In this document: in pieces, positions 1 to 8,533 of the stretch | How positions within the stretch are numbered: position 1 is the stretch's first letter | Layout: each line of letters begins with the position of its first letter | Position numbers and translations under genes: made by a program | The notes under the pieces: generated by a model | Told to the model about the DNA's origin: nothing | What the model saw: only the letters and a program-made list of their open reading frames with translations | Database searches by the model: none | Assembly: GCA_958446835.1 (NCBI GenBank) | Contig: CAUCXT010000044.1 | Coordinates: 1-20,544, forward strand | DNA: 20,544 bases | Source: an uncultured Eubacterium sp. | GTDB lineage: Bacteria > Bacillota > Clostridia > Lachnospirales > Lachnospiraceae | Direction: 5' to 3'

Positions 1-279
1 GGAAATGATCTTTATGAGACATTCCTTTCCGGTCCAAGATCACTCCTTGTCATTGACAATCCATCGGCGGCAACGGACAAGGAGCTTATAATTTTCAGGG
101 ATTCGTTCGGGAGCAGCATAGCACCTCTTTTTATAGAGGCATATTCTAAGATAACGCTGGTGGATATCCGTTATATATCCCCATCATATCTTGGACGCTT
201 CATAGAATTTGACGGACAGGATGTGCTCTTTCTATACAGCACACTTGTGTTAAATAACAGTGATACTATCATAAGATAG
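1..279 (+). CDS. C-terminal fragment of a DHHW/AlgX-like protein (SGNH-hydrolase-like fold)
   Basis: The frame is open from the first base to a TAG at 277-279, giving 92 codons, so the start lies outside the window. The visible part contains RDSFGSS (about residues 39-45 of the fragment) followed by a hydrophobic strand and a VDIRYI segment. This arrangement resembles the last third of the DHHW family (related to AlgX/AlgJ), whose members in Firmicutes are usually membrane-anchored extracytoplasmic proteins thought to act on cell-surface polysaccharide, often next to MBOAT O-acyltransferases. The partner gene, if any, would be upstream and is not visible. The gene ends one base before the stop codon of the convergent AraC-type regulator, and no terminator hairpin lies between them. 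The family call rests on this short conserved block only. Confidence 0.6.
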   Translation, partial: GNDLYETFLSGPRSLLVIDNPSAATDKELIIFRDSFGSSIAPLFIEAYSKITLVDIRYISPSYLGRFIEFDGQDVLFLYSTLVLNNSDTIIR

Positions 280-280
280 C

Positions 281-1114
281 CTACACCACACCGTTTGCTT
301 TCCTGTACTCTCTTGGAGACATTCCTTTTATCTTTTTAAAGCAGTCTCCGAAGTAATTACTGTCATCAAATCCGCAGTTTTCCGCAATCTGTGTGATTGA
401 CATGTCGGTGTTAAGAAGAAGGCGGCAGGCTTCGATGATACGCACCGTTATAAGGTATTCCTTGTAACCGAAGCCGGTGCACAGCTTGAACTTGCGGGAA
501 AAATAGGATGGGCTCATATTGTACTTAACAGCTAACTGGGAGAGTGAAAAGTCCTTCGTAAAATTTCCCGAAATGAATTTAGCAGCTTCGGATATGACAT
601 CGTCACCGATTTCGCTTGCCGGATAAGCGGCTTCGGAATTTTCCTGGTATCTTAACACAAACAGAATCAGTTCATACACATATACGGTGAGCATACCTTC
701 GGAATACATGTCTATTCCATTGTGCTCCCGTATTATTTTTGCAAAAAGTTCCTCAATATAATCTCTCCTGTTGGGAGGAATCGTTATCTGACGTTTTTCA
801 AAGCACTTTTGGAATGCGTCGGGATTAAGGTTTTTCATGAGTGGAGCTATGAAGGCATCACTGAAAATCATCACAATTCTTTCATGAGTGTCTCCGCCTA
901 TATAGGTTGTGCGGTGCAGTTCACCTTTAGGTATGACAATCAAATCTCCTTTTTTGACGTAATATATAGTATCATTTATGAAAACGCGTCTCGTTCCTGA
1001 GAGAAGGTAATAGAATTCATAATAAGGATGATAGTGGGCATCCTTCATTTCGGAGTATGCTTTTCCCTTAACCTGAGTTATATCGAAATCTTTCTTCTTG
1101 TCGCTTAAAATCAT
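281..1114 (-). CDS. AraC-family transcriptional regulator with N-terminal cupin domain
   Basis: A 277-aa protein with the classic two-part AraC layout. Residues about 25-75 form a cupin-like sugar-sensing region (HYHPYYEFYYLLSG, then KKGDLIVIPKGELHR). Residues about 180-270 carry the double helix-turn-helix: SLSQLAVKYNMSPSYFSRKF is the first HTH, SITQIAENCGFDDSNYFGDC the second, ending in the family signature KKIKGMSPREYR. The start at 1114 is preferred over the in-frame ATG at 1150 because GGAG lies about 6 bases upstream, while the 1150 ATG has no ribosome binding site. The gene is divergent from the MATE/PL26 run, the usual arrangement for an AraC activator controlling neighbouring carbohydrate genes. 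Regulation of that run by a plant-cell-wall sugar is inferred, not shown. Confidence 0.92.
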   Translation of the reverse strand: MILSDKKKDFDITQVKGKAYSEMKDAHYHPYYEFYYLLSGTRRVFINDTIYYVKKGDLIVIPKGELHRTTYIGGDTHERIVMIFSDAFIAPLMKNLNPDAFQKCFEKRQITIPPNRRDYIEELFAKIIREHNGIDMYSEGMLTVYVYELILFVLRYQENSEAAYPASEIGDDVISEAAKFISGNFTKDFSLSQLAVKYNMSPSYFSRKFKLCTGFGYKEYLITVRIIEACRLLLNTDMSITQIAENCGFDDSNYFGDCFKKIKGMSPREYRKANGVV

Positions 1115-1165
1115 ACAATTCTCCAATCTGCATAAAAATGCACAGCGCATGAAGCACTATTAGTT

Positions 1166-1194
1166 ATAGTAAGTTTATAAACTTTTTTTGTCAA
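1166..1194 (-). promoter_or_regulatory. Sigma-A-type promoter of the AraC gene, with a 14-bp palindrome in the spacer
   Basis: On the minus strand a consensus -35 TTGACA (1189-1194) is separated by exactly 17 bases from TACTAT (1166-1171) as the -10. The spacer is almost filled by the perfect palindrome AAGTTTATAAACTT (1171-1184). A protein bound there would block polymerase, so it is a candidate operator, although the AT content makes a chance palindrome possible. The 5' leader to the ATG at 1114 would be about 45 bases. Confidence 0.7.
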
Positions 1195-1339
1195 TGAAAA
1201 TGTAAAAAAAACAGTAATATATACGAAAATAATAAATTAAAACGTAGATATTACATTTAATATAGAGTAATATATATGTAGATAAGATATATGAATATTA
1301 CAGCATTCAATGGTTTTCCGCCAAGAAATGAGGAGCAAT

Positions 1340-2713
1340 ATGGCAAAGAAATATAATCGTGAATTGATTTTGAACGGGAATATGTTAAGTGCAATTCTTT
1401 CACTTGCTATTCCGGTTGTAATTAACAGCTTTCTACAGACGATGTATAACCTTACGGATACATACTGGCTGGGGCATATCGGCAAGGAGGAGCTTGCGGC
1501 AATCAACCTTGTGACGCCGGTTCAGAATATAGTTATCAATTTCGGAACAGGAATAACAGTTGCGGGTTCGGTACTGATTGCACAGTACATAGGTGCGCGT
1601 GCCGACAAGGAGGCGCGGAAGATGGCGAGCCAGATATATGCCTGCGCGATGATTTTTGCGTTCGCGTGTGCGGCGATATGCTTTGTCATGGCTCCGGGGA
1701 TTGTCTCATGGCTTGGAGCGGAGGGGGATATTTACAAGTACAGCAGGCAGTATCTGCAGATAGTGGTGCTTGACATGCCGTTCCTGTTTACGATAAACAT
1801 GTTTACCGCACTTAATCAGGCACAGGGAGACACGGTAAAACCTATGCTTCTTAATCTGGTAGGAATCATTCTCAATATGATTCTTGACCCGCTGCTCATG
1901 GTGGTGTTCAAGCTTGGAATATCAGGTGCGGCGCTTGCAACATTGTCCGCCAAGCTTCCGTCTGCGGCAATCGCACTGTTTTCGCTCCTTAGAAAGGAGA
2001 ATAACATCCACCTTGATTACAAGGGCTTCCGGTTCGAGAAGGACAAGCTTAGGGATATTTTAAGAATAGGGCTTCCAACGGCAATCGGTGGAAGTACAAT
2101 GCAGTTCGGCTTCCTGCTTATGAGCAAGAATGTATATAAGTATGGCACGGAGGCGATGGCTGCCTACGGCATTGGAAATAAGGTTAACAGCCTTATAACA
2201 CTGCCGTCCAACGGTATAGGCTCAGCCGCGGCTACCATAGTTGGGCAGAACATGGGAGCTGGTCAGGTTGACAGGGCGAAAAAGGGCTATATAATGTCAC
2301 GCAATATCTGTGTTGTATTCCTGTTCGTCGGAGGAATGATTCTCTCGAGAATGCCGGTGTCAAGAGCTATAGTCGGAATTTTCAATAACGATGAACAGGT
2401 TGTCGCGATGGCTGCGGATTTCCTTTCAATAATGGCATTCTGGTGCTGGACGAACGGAATATATAATGCGACATCGGGGCTATTTCAGGGGACAGGACAC
2501 ACGGAGGTCACGATGATTGTGGATGCTGCAAGGCTGTGGGTGTTCCGATTTATGACACTGTTTTTCTGCGAGAGTGTGCTTCACATGGGAGTCCGTAGCG
2601 TATGGTATTCGGTTGTTGTAAGTAATGCGATATCGTCATTCATTCTTTATATAGTATACAGAACTAATATATGGAAGAAGAGTAAGATAAAAGTAAAGGG
2701 GGCAAACGCATGA
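1340..2713 (+). CDS. MATE family efflux transporter
   Basis: A 457-aa integral membrane protein with about 12 hydrophobic segments arranged as two homologous MatE halves. The N-terminal half opens with IPVVINSFLQTMYNLTDTYW, the usual MATE helix-1 signature, and the second half has the matching LRIGLPTAIGGSTMQFGFL. Family members export cationic drugs or metabolites in exchange for Na+ or H+; the substrate cannot be read from sequence. The start at 1340 has GAGGAG 4 bases upstream. In-frame ATGs at 1310 and 1328 lack a site and would only add a non-conserved tail. The stop overlaps the next start in an ATGA (2710-2713), so translation with the lyase-like gene is probably coupled. A MATE exporter fused so closely to a polysaccharide-lyase gene is unusual and may point to export of a toxic sugar derivative, which is a guess. 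Confidence 0.93.
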   Translation: MAKKYNRELILNGNMLSAILSLAIPVVINSFLQTMYNLTDTYWLGHIGKEELAAINLVTPVQNIVINFGTGITVAGSVLIAQYIGARADKEARKMASQIYACAMIFAFACAAICFVMAPGIVSWLGAEGDIYKYSRQYLQIVVLDMPFLFTINMFTALNQAQGDTVKPMLLNLVGIILNMILDPLLMVVFKLGISGAALATLSAKLPSAAIALFSLLRKENNIHLDYKGFRFEKDKLRDILRIGLPTAIGGSTMQFGFLLMSKNVYKYGTEAMAAYGIGNKVNSLITLPSNGIGSAAATIVGQNMGAGQVDRAKKGYIMSRNICVVFLFVGGMILSRMPVSRAIVGIFNNDEQVVAMAADFLSIMAFWCWTNGIYNATSGLFQGTGHTEVTMIVDAARLWVFRFMTLFFCESVLHMGVRSVWYSVVVSNAISSFILYIVYRTNIWKKSKIKVKGANA

Positions 2714-5118
2714 TTAACTTAAATCTTGAAAAATTGTACAGATATCCGAGAAATATGGAGCCTATGTGGGTCGCAGTTCCGTTGAAGAAGGGAAGACTTA
2801 CCGATGTATCACAGGTCTGTGTGTACGATGGGGATGACAGGCTGCCGAGCCAGACCAAGGTGACTTCGCGGTATGATGATGGTTCAATAAGATTTCTTTT
2901 CACCAGATTCGAGGGAAATCTTCCGGGAAACGCAGGAAAGAAATTCGAGCTTTTTCTTGATGGTGAGGATTTAAAGGCAACCGGCAGAAAATCTGATAGC
3001 GCGGCGGTAAATACAGTTCACAACACAGATGGCTTCACTGTCGACACAGGAGCGGTGAGCTTTAACGTAAAGAATTTTTCCCAAGGTCTGTTCGAGAGCC
3101 TTAGCTGTGGAGACAAGGTGTATGAGAAGGGGCAGTTTAAGGGACCTTATCTCACGGACAAGGCAGGAACACGCTATGAGCTTAACCTGAACAGATGGCG
3201 CGTGGTTGAGGAAGGTGAGGTGTGCACGATCCTTGCTGTGGACGGCTACAATGAGACAGAGTTCGGCGGATGTGAGGAGTCGAAGCACTATAGGTTTGAG
3301 ATAAGACTTACCGCTTATGCCGGAAAGCCTTGGATTGATGTAAGCTACAGACTTTTTAACACCTCAGAGGCACCTTTAAATATCAAGTCGCTTGTATTTT
3401 CAGTCATGGACAGAGCGGACAAGGAGCAGGACATATCACTTGCCGAGCTGGATTCGTCCGCGATGATTGATTCCACAGGATGTGGCGATACAGGAACAGA
3501 ACTGAAAAATGACGGCGGTCTTATCTACAGAACCAGAGGCACTAAGGATTTGGAGACGATAGAGAGATTGGCAAAAGTCGAGAATATCCGCACCTGTGCG
3601 GGAGCCTCCAACTATAAGACGGATTTCATTATCGGAAAGGACGGCGCACAGGTCAACAAGGCTGCGTATGACAAGGCACTCCTTATGGAGGGCAATGAGC
3701 ACATGGCGGAGGTGCTTTACGGAACCTTTTTTGCGGACAGGACGGATTCGGAGGGAGGAGTGTGCGCCACCATATATCAGGCACAGCAGAACTATCCGAA
3801 GGCGGTGAAGGCCGACAAGGATGGGCTTTATGTGATGTTAGTGCCGGAGGGCTTTAACGAGGTGGTAATGCAGCCGGGTATGGCAAGAGAGCAGAGGTTC
3901 ATGCTCCATTTCCATGATGCGGCTGAGAGCCTTGCGGAGCTTGACAACAGGAGCCTTATTTATCAGATGCCGGACAGACCTGTAATTGCGCCCGATGTAT
4001 ATAAAAATTCGGGTGCCGTGACAGATGTGTTCGCGGACAAATGTTCACCGGATATCGACATGCTGCTCATCGGAAAGGCGGACGCGCGGGCGCGCAGCTT
4101 CGGAATGCTCAACTGGGGAGATTCAATTGACCAGAATTATACGAAGCAGGGACGCGGCGGCGGAGCTGCCGTGTGGGCTAACAATGAATATGATTTTCCT
4201 CATGCCTGTGCACTTATGTATATGAGGATGGGGATAAGAAGATATCTTGATTTCTGTATGGTGCACACAAGCCACTGGATGGATGTGGATGTGTGCCACT
4301 ACAGCAGTGACCCATTGAAGTTAGGCGGTCTTACAGAGCACACCAAGGGGCATGTGATAAACGGAGTGATGGTTCCAAGCCATGAATGGGTTGAGGGCTT
4401 CCTTGACTATTATCACCTTACAGGTGATGAGAGAGGGCTTGAGACTGCTATTGGAATAGGGGATAACATTATAAGACTTCTTGATACTCCAACCTATGCC
4501 GTAGCGGGTGAGAGCAATGCAAGAGAGACAGGATGGGCACTTCGGGCGCTCACCGCACTGTACATTGAGACAGGCGAGGAAAAATATCGTGTCAAGTGCG
4601 ATAAAATAGTTGGATATTTTGAAAAATGGTACGAAGATTATGGGTGTTTTGCCGCTCCGTATACGGATAATACACTTATCCATGTAGGATTTATGATTTC
4701 TGTTGCCGTTGGCAGTCTTATGAGGTACTATAGAGTTAACAAAACGGATTCTCTGAAAAATCTTATTATGCTGGCGGTTGATGATATTCTTGACAACTGC
4801 ATGTTAGAGTGTGGGTTATTCTACTATAAAGAGCTGCCTAGCCTTACACGGCTTGGAAACAATACACTTCTGCTTGAGGCGATGGCTACAGGGTATGAGC
4901 TTACCGGGGACAGGAAATATTTAGAGGCAGGTCTGGGTACCATCAAGCGGGTGCTGCATGAACCGCATAAGTATGTCGGTGGTGATAAGCAGATAGTAGG
5001 CGACGCACTTGTCACATCGGGTGATTCAACAAAGAATTTTGCACAGAGTTTTTATCCGGTTGCGTATTACTATAAGTGCCTTGTTGAGGCGGGAATGGAC
5101 GAGTATGTACACATTTAA
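2710..5118 (+). CDS. PcRGLX/YetA-type (PL26-like) exo-rhamnogalacturonan lyase family protein
   Basis: An 802-aa protein resembling Bacillus YetA and the Penicillium exo-rhamnogalacturonan lyase PcRGLX. An N-terminal RIFT-barrel-like domain (about 1-90) contains WVAVPLKKGRL and YDDGSIRFLF. A central beta-rich domain follows (about 100-420), then a C-terminal alpha/alpha-toroid (about 440-790) with NNEYD at 491-495, HTSHWMDVD at 519-527 and repeated helical hairpins such as GFLDYYHLTGDERGLE. No signal peptide is present, so the enzyme should act in the cytoplasm on imported oligosaccharides, releasing unsaturated rhamnogalacturonan disaccharides if it behaves like characterised relatives. The start overlaps the MATE stop by 4 bases, and the 3' end overlaps the helicase start by 14 bases. 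The divergent AraC regulator fits a pectin-related locus. Catalytic activity and exact substrate are inferred from family resemblance. Confidence 0.82.
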   Translation: MINLNLEKLYRYPRNMEPMWVAVPLKKGRLTDVSQVCVYDGDDRLPSQTKVTSRYDDGSIRFLFTRFEGNLPGNAGKKFELFLDGEDLKATGRKSDSAAVNTVHNTDGFTVDTGAVSFNVKNFSQGLFESLSCGDKVYEKGQFKGPYLTDKAGTRYELNLNRWRVVEEGEVCTILAVDGYNETEFGGCEESKHYRFEIRLTAYAGKPWIDVSYRLFNTSEAPLNIKSLVFSVMDRADKEQDISLAELDSSAMIDSTGCGDTGTELKNDGGLIYRTRGTKDLETIERLAKVENIRTCAGASNYKTDFIIGKDGAQVNKAAYDKALLMEGNEHMAEVLYGTFFADRTDSEGGVCATIYQAQQNYPKAVKADKDGLYVMLVPEGFNEVVMQPGMAREQRFMLHFHDAAESLAELDNRSLIYQMPDRPVIAPDVYKNSGAVTDVFADKCSPDIDMLLIGKADARARSFGMLNWGDSIDQNYTKQGRGGGAAVWANNEYDFPHACALMYMRMGIRRYLDFCMVHTSHWMDVDVCHYSSDPLKLGGLTEHTKGHVINGVMVPSHEWVEGFLDYYHLTGDERGLETAIGIGDNIIRLLDTPTYAVAGESNARETGWALRALTALYIETGEEKYRVKCDKIVGYFEKWYEDYGCFAAPYTDNTLIHVGFMISVAVGSLMRYYRVNKTDSLKNLIMLAVDDILDNCMLECGLFYYKELPSLTRLGNNTLLLEAMATGYELTGDRKYLEAGLGTIKRVLHEPHKYVGGDKQIVGDALVTSGDSTKNFAQSFYPVAYYYKCLVEAGMDEYVHI

Positions 5119-7453
5119 GGATAATGTTCTAAAAATATCGGTTCGCAGTCTTGTGGAATTTATCTGCCGTAGTGGGGATATTGACACAAGGCGCGGACTG
5201 GGCGGTGACAAGGCTGCTATGGATGCAGGCAGCAAGGCTCACCGCAGAATACAAAAGCAGATGGGTTCGCAGTATGAGGCGGAGGTTCCGATGAGAATGG
5301 AATTTCCGTCTCTTAATTATACCATCATAATAGAAGGAAGAGCGGACGGAGTTATAACGGAGGATGAGGGAATTACCATAGATGAAATCAAGGGGACATA
5401 CCGCAATCTTAAGTATCTTGATGAGCCTGTCAAGGTTCACAAGGCACAGGCGATGGTGTATGCATACATGAAGAGTGTCATGGATTCACTTGAAAGTATC
5501 CGCGTGATGATGACTTATGTGAACCTTGACACCGATGAGATTAAATATTTCACTGAGACGATTTCGTTTGATGAACTTGAAAAATGGTTCATGGGAGTGC
5601 TTGACAGCTTCAGAAAGTGGAGCGATTTCCTTTATGAGAGTGGGAGAAGGAGAAAGGAATCGATTCATGGAATGGAGTTTCCGTTTCCTTATCGTGAAGG
5701 GCAGCGTGATATAGCTGTCAGCGTTTATAAGATTATCCGCATGCAGAAGAAGCTCTTCATTCAGGCACCGACCGGAGTAGGAAAGACCATTTCCACGGTG
5801 TTCCCGGCAGTAAAAGCAATAGGTGAGGGTCTGGGCGACAAGCTGTTTTATCTTACCGCAAAGACCATAACGCGGACGGTGGCTGAGGAGGCGTTTTCGA
5901 TACTGCGCGCTAAGGGTGCTTATTTCAGGACCGTGACGATAACGGCTAAGGAGAAGATATGCATGTGCGGCAAGCCGGAGTGTAACCCGCTTGCCTGTCC
6001 GTATGCCAAGGGACATTTTGACAGGGTGAATGATGCCGTGTATGACATGGTGACACATGAGGATGTGATAGACCGTGCGGTGATTGAGGACTACGCGAAC
6101 AAGTACACGGTCTGTCCTTTTGAGATGTCGCTTGACGCGACCTACTGGGTTGATGGAATTATATGTGATTACAACTATGTGTTTGACCCGGATGTGTATT
6201 TGAAGAGATATTTTTCCGATGGCGCATCGGGTGATTATATTTTTCTGATAGATGAGGCGCATAACCTTGTCGACAGGGCGCGGGATATGTACAGCGCAAG
6301 CCTCTGCAAGGAGGATTTTCTCAAGGTCAGAAAGCTTGTGGAGAAGGTCGATAAGCGCCTTGCTTCGGCGCTTGCAAGGTGCAATAGGAATTTCCTTGAG
6401 CTGAAAAAAATATGCGATGATGTGATTGTCCTTGACAGTATCGGCGCGGTGACGATGGCACTCAACTCACTTTTTGAGGAGTTCACAAGATTCTTTGAGG
6501 AGAAGCCTGAGTTTGAGTACAGTGAGGAGGCGTCGGAGCTGTTCTTTGAGGTGCGGCATTTTCTCAATATGTATGATCTGATACAGGACAACTATGTGAT
6601 TTACGGGGAGCATACGGATGACGGCTTTATGGTAAAGCTGTTCTGTGTGAATCCTTCGCCGTGCCTTGCCGGGCGGCTTGAAAAGGGAAAGGCGGCGGTG
6701 TTCTTTTCGGCGACACTGCTTCCTGTGACATACTATAAGGAGCTTCTAAGCAAAAAGGATGATTACGCCATATATATCAAGTCTCCGTTCGATTCCGGTA
6801 ACAGGCTGTTGGCGGTCGGATATGATGTAACGAGCAGATACACAAGGCGCAATGAGACTGAATTTCTCAAGATAAAGAGCTATATCACTGATATTACAGC
6901 GCAAAAGAAGGGAAATTACATGGTGTTTTTCCCATCCTATGGGTATATGGACAGCGTGTATAAGCTCTACAGCGAGGATGAGCGAAGGAATATAATTGTG
7001 CAGAACCGCGGTATGACCGAGGTGGAGAGGGAGCAGTTCCTTGACAGGTTCCGGGGAGAAGCAGAAAGAGAATGTATCGGTTTCTGCGTTACGGGAGGTG
7101 TATTTTCGGAGGGCATAGACCTGAAAAATGAGAGCCTTATCGGCTGCATTATTGTGGGAACCGGTATTCCACAGATATGTACGGAGCGCAGACTTTTGAA
7201 GGATTACTATGACGGGAAGGATGGCAACGGCTATAATTATGCGTACACCTATCCGGGGATGAACAAGGTTCTGCAGGCAGCAGGACGTGTCATAAGGACA
7301 ATGGAGGATGTGGGTGTCATCATTCTTCTTGATGAGCGCTTCGCAAGGAGTGAGTATGTGAGACTGTTTCCGGCGGAGTGGGCGGATTATAAGCTGTGTA
7401 ATCTTAAGGAGGCGCCGAAGCTGGTGGCAGAGTTCTGGAAGGGGCATGGTTAA
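5105..7453 (+). CDS. Rad3/DinG-type (XPD-like) ATP-dependent DNA helicase with N-terminal PD-(D/E)XK nuclease domain
   Basis: A 782-aa superfamily 2 helicase. The N-terminus (about 1-180) looks like a RecB/Cas4-type nuclease: GRAD (D81), DEIK (D93, E94, K96) and the QAMVYAY motif at 115-121. The helicase core has the Q-motif region FPYREGQ (194-200), Walker A APTGVGKT (221-228), DEAH (383-386), FFSATLLP (533-540), GGVFSEGIDL (664-673) and motif VI QAAGRVIR (724-731). Cysteines at 286, 288, 293, 298 and 337 sit between Walker A and DEAH, where XPD-type helicases bind a 4Fe-4S cluster. The ATG at 5105 is chosen because the following ISVRSLVEFICRSGDID is the conserved N-terminus as I recall it; an upstream extension to 5009 would lie inside the previous gene. 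The role is probably DNA repair. No CRISPR genes are near, so the nuclease-like domain should not be read as Cas4. Confidence 0.9.
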   Translation: MYTFKDNVLKISVRSLVEFICRSGDIDTRRGLGGDKAAMDAGSKAHRRIQKQMGSQYEAEVPMRMEFPSLNYTIIIEGRADGVITEDEGITIDEIKGTYRNLKYLDEPVKVHKAQAMVYAYMKSVMDSLESIRVMMTYVNLDTDEIKYFTETISFDELEKWFMGVLDSFRKWSDFLYESGRRRKESIHGMEFPFPYREGQRDIAVSVYKIIRMQKKLFIQAPTGVGKTISTVFPAVKAIGEGLGDKLFYLTAKTITRTVAEEAFSILRAKGAYFRTVTITAKEKICMCGKPECNPLACPYAKGHFDRVNDAVYDMVTHEDVIDRAVIEDYANKYTVCPFEMSLDATYWVDGIICDYNYVFDPDVYLKRYFSDGASGDYIFLIDEAHNLVDRARDMYSASLCKEDFLKVRKLVEKVDKRLASALARCNRNFLELKKICDDVIVLDSIGAVTMALNSLFEEFTRFFEEKPEFEYSEEASELFFEVRHFLNMYDLIQDNYVIYGEHTDDGFMVKLFCVNPSPCLAGRLEKGKAAVFFSATLLPVTYYKELLSKKDDYAIYIKSPFDSGNRLLAVGYDVTSRYTRRNETEFLKIKSYITDITAQKKGNYMVFFPSYGYMDSVYKLYSEDERRNIIVQNRGMTEVEREQFLDRFRGEAERECIGFCVTGGVFSEGIDLKNESLIGCIIVGTGIPQICTERRLLKDYYDGKDGNGYNYAYTYPGMNKVLQAAGRVIRTMEDVGVIILLDERFARSEYVRLFPAEWADYKLCNLKEAPKLVAEFWKGHG

Positions 7454-7479
7454 TATGGTAATATTTAGAATAAAAGGTC

Positions 7480-7508
7480 TTTATATTTTTAGAGGATTGC
7501 TTTATAAT
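7480..7508 (+). promoter_or_regulatory. Candidate promoter upstream of the aspartoacylase-like pair
   Basis: A perfect TATAAT (-10) lies at 7503-7508 in the 132-base gap after the helicase gene. The -35 region near 7480-7485 is only a weak TTTATA-like match. Just downstream, GTAAAA and TTTTAC (7520-7537) can pair into a small 6-bp hairpin in the leader. The gap and the -10 suggest that this pair of genes has its own transcript. Confidence 0.45.
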
Positions 7509-7585
7509 GATTAGGATTATGTAAAAAGTGCGTTTTACAGGGGCGTTGACAGCATGCCTGAAAATGCATTGGAATGAGGAGTTAT

Positions 7586-8533
7586 ATGATAGAAGAAGTA
7601 GTAACTGTGGCGATGCCGGTGAGTGAGAAGATTGTTATCCGCAAGAACAGGATAATGTCGGAAAATCTTGACAACAAGACTAAGAGGCTGTCCATTGTGA
7701 CCGGAATACATGGTGATGAGCTTGACGGACAGTATATATGCTATGAGCTTAACCGCAGAATCAATGAACATATAGAGCTGCTTGACGGTATTGTGGACAT
7801 ATATCCTGCCGTCAACCCTCTTGGAATAGAGAGCTGCACGCGCGGTATGCCGATGTTCGACCTTGATATGAACCGTGTGTTTCCGGGAATTGAGAACGGA
7901 GCGACGGCGGAGTATCTAGCGTCTAAGATTGTGAATGATATTATAGGAAGCGATATGTGCGTTGACCTGCACTCATCGAATATATTTATAAAGGAGACAC
8001 CGCAGGTGCGTGTGTTCGACCAGTTTAAGGATAAGCTTATGCCTTATGCGTACCTTCTCAATGCGGATTTTATCTGGGAGTACAAGATAAATACAGTACT
8101 TGAGGCGACACTTGCCAACAGTCTCAATCACCTTGGTGTTCCAACGCTCGTGATAGAGATGGGAGTTGGAAATAGGATTGAGAAGTCCTACGGCGACCAG
8201 ATTATCGAAGGTATATTCAATCTTATGTGTGAGCTTGGTATGTGGAAGGGGCAAAAGACCCCTGTAAAGAAGCCGATGATATCGACTGAGGGTGTGATTA
8301 CCGTGATACATGCCAAGGTTACGGGATTGTTCGTGCCGGCGGATGGTGCCATGATGAAGTATGTACAGTTTGGAGAGCATATAGGTGATATAGTCGAACC
8401 GCTTACGGGAAAACTGTTACACCGCGTTGAGGCTCCGTGTGAAGGAAGAATATTTACGTTCCGTGAGTACCCTGTGGTATATGAGGGAGCTATCCTGTGC
8501 AGAATTTTTACAGGAGGTAAGCAGAATGGTTAA
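7586..8533 (+). CDS. Succinylglutamate desuccinylase/aspartoacylase family zinc hydrolase (M14-like)
   Basis: A 315-aa protein of the AstE/AspA family, zinc-dependent amide hydrolases with a carboxypeptidase-like fold. The zinc site is intact: HGDE (H42, E45) and DLHSS (H129). NRVFPG (96-101) matches the substrate-binding Asn-Arg, and E191 in VIEMGVG is in place for the catalytic glutamate. The C-terminal ~90 residues (from GVITVIHAKVTG) form the small beta barrel typical of the family. The start at 7586 is preferred because GAGGAG lies 4 bases upstream; the ATG at 7574 has no clear site. The gene overlaps the next, paralogous one by 8 bases, so the two are probably made together. The natural substrate (N-acyl amino acid or another amide) cannot be deduced. 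Confidence 0.88.
   Translation: MIEEVVTVAMPVSEKIVIRKNRIMSENLDNKTKRLSIVTGIHGDELDGQYICYELNRRINEHIELLDGIVDIYPAVNPLGIESCTRGMPMFDLDMNRVFPGIENGATAEYLASKIVNDIIGSDMCVDLHSSNIFIKETPQVRVFDQFKDKLMPYAYLLNADFIWEYKINTVLEATLANSLNHLGVPTLVIEMGVGNRIEKSYGDQIIEGIFNLMCELGMWKGQKTPVKKPMISTEGVITVIHAKVTGLFVPADGAMMKYVQFGEHIGDIVEPLTGKLLHRVEAPCEGRIFTFREYPVVYEGAILCRIFTGGKQNG

Noticed and set aside
5009..5104. N-terminal extension of the helicase
   Set aside because: It lies wholly in another frame of the lyase-like gene; the conserved family N-terminus begins at the ATG at 5105.
5105..5645. Cas4 of a CRISPR system
   Set aside because: The nuclease-like domain is fused to a Rad3/DinG helicase, and no repeats, spacers or other cas genes exist in the window.
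5486..6262. 258-residue minus-strand open frame
   Set aside because: It is fully antisense to the helicase gene, whose motifs are unambiguous; no start signal.
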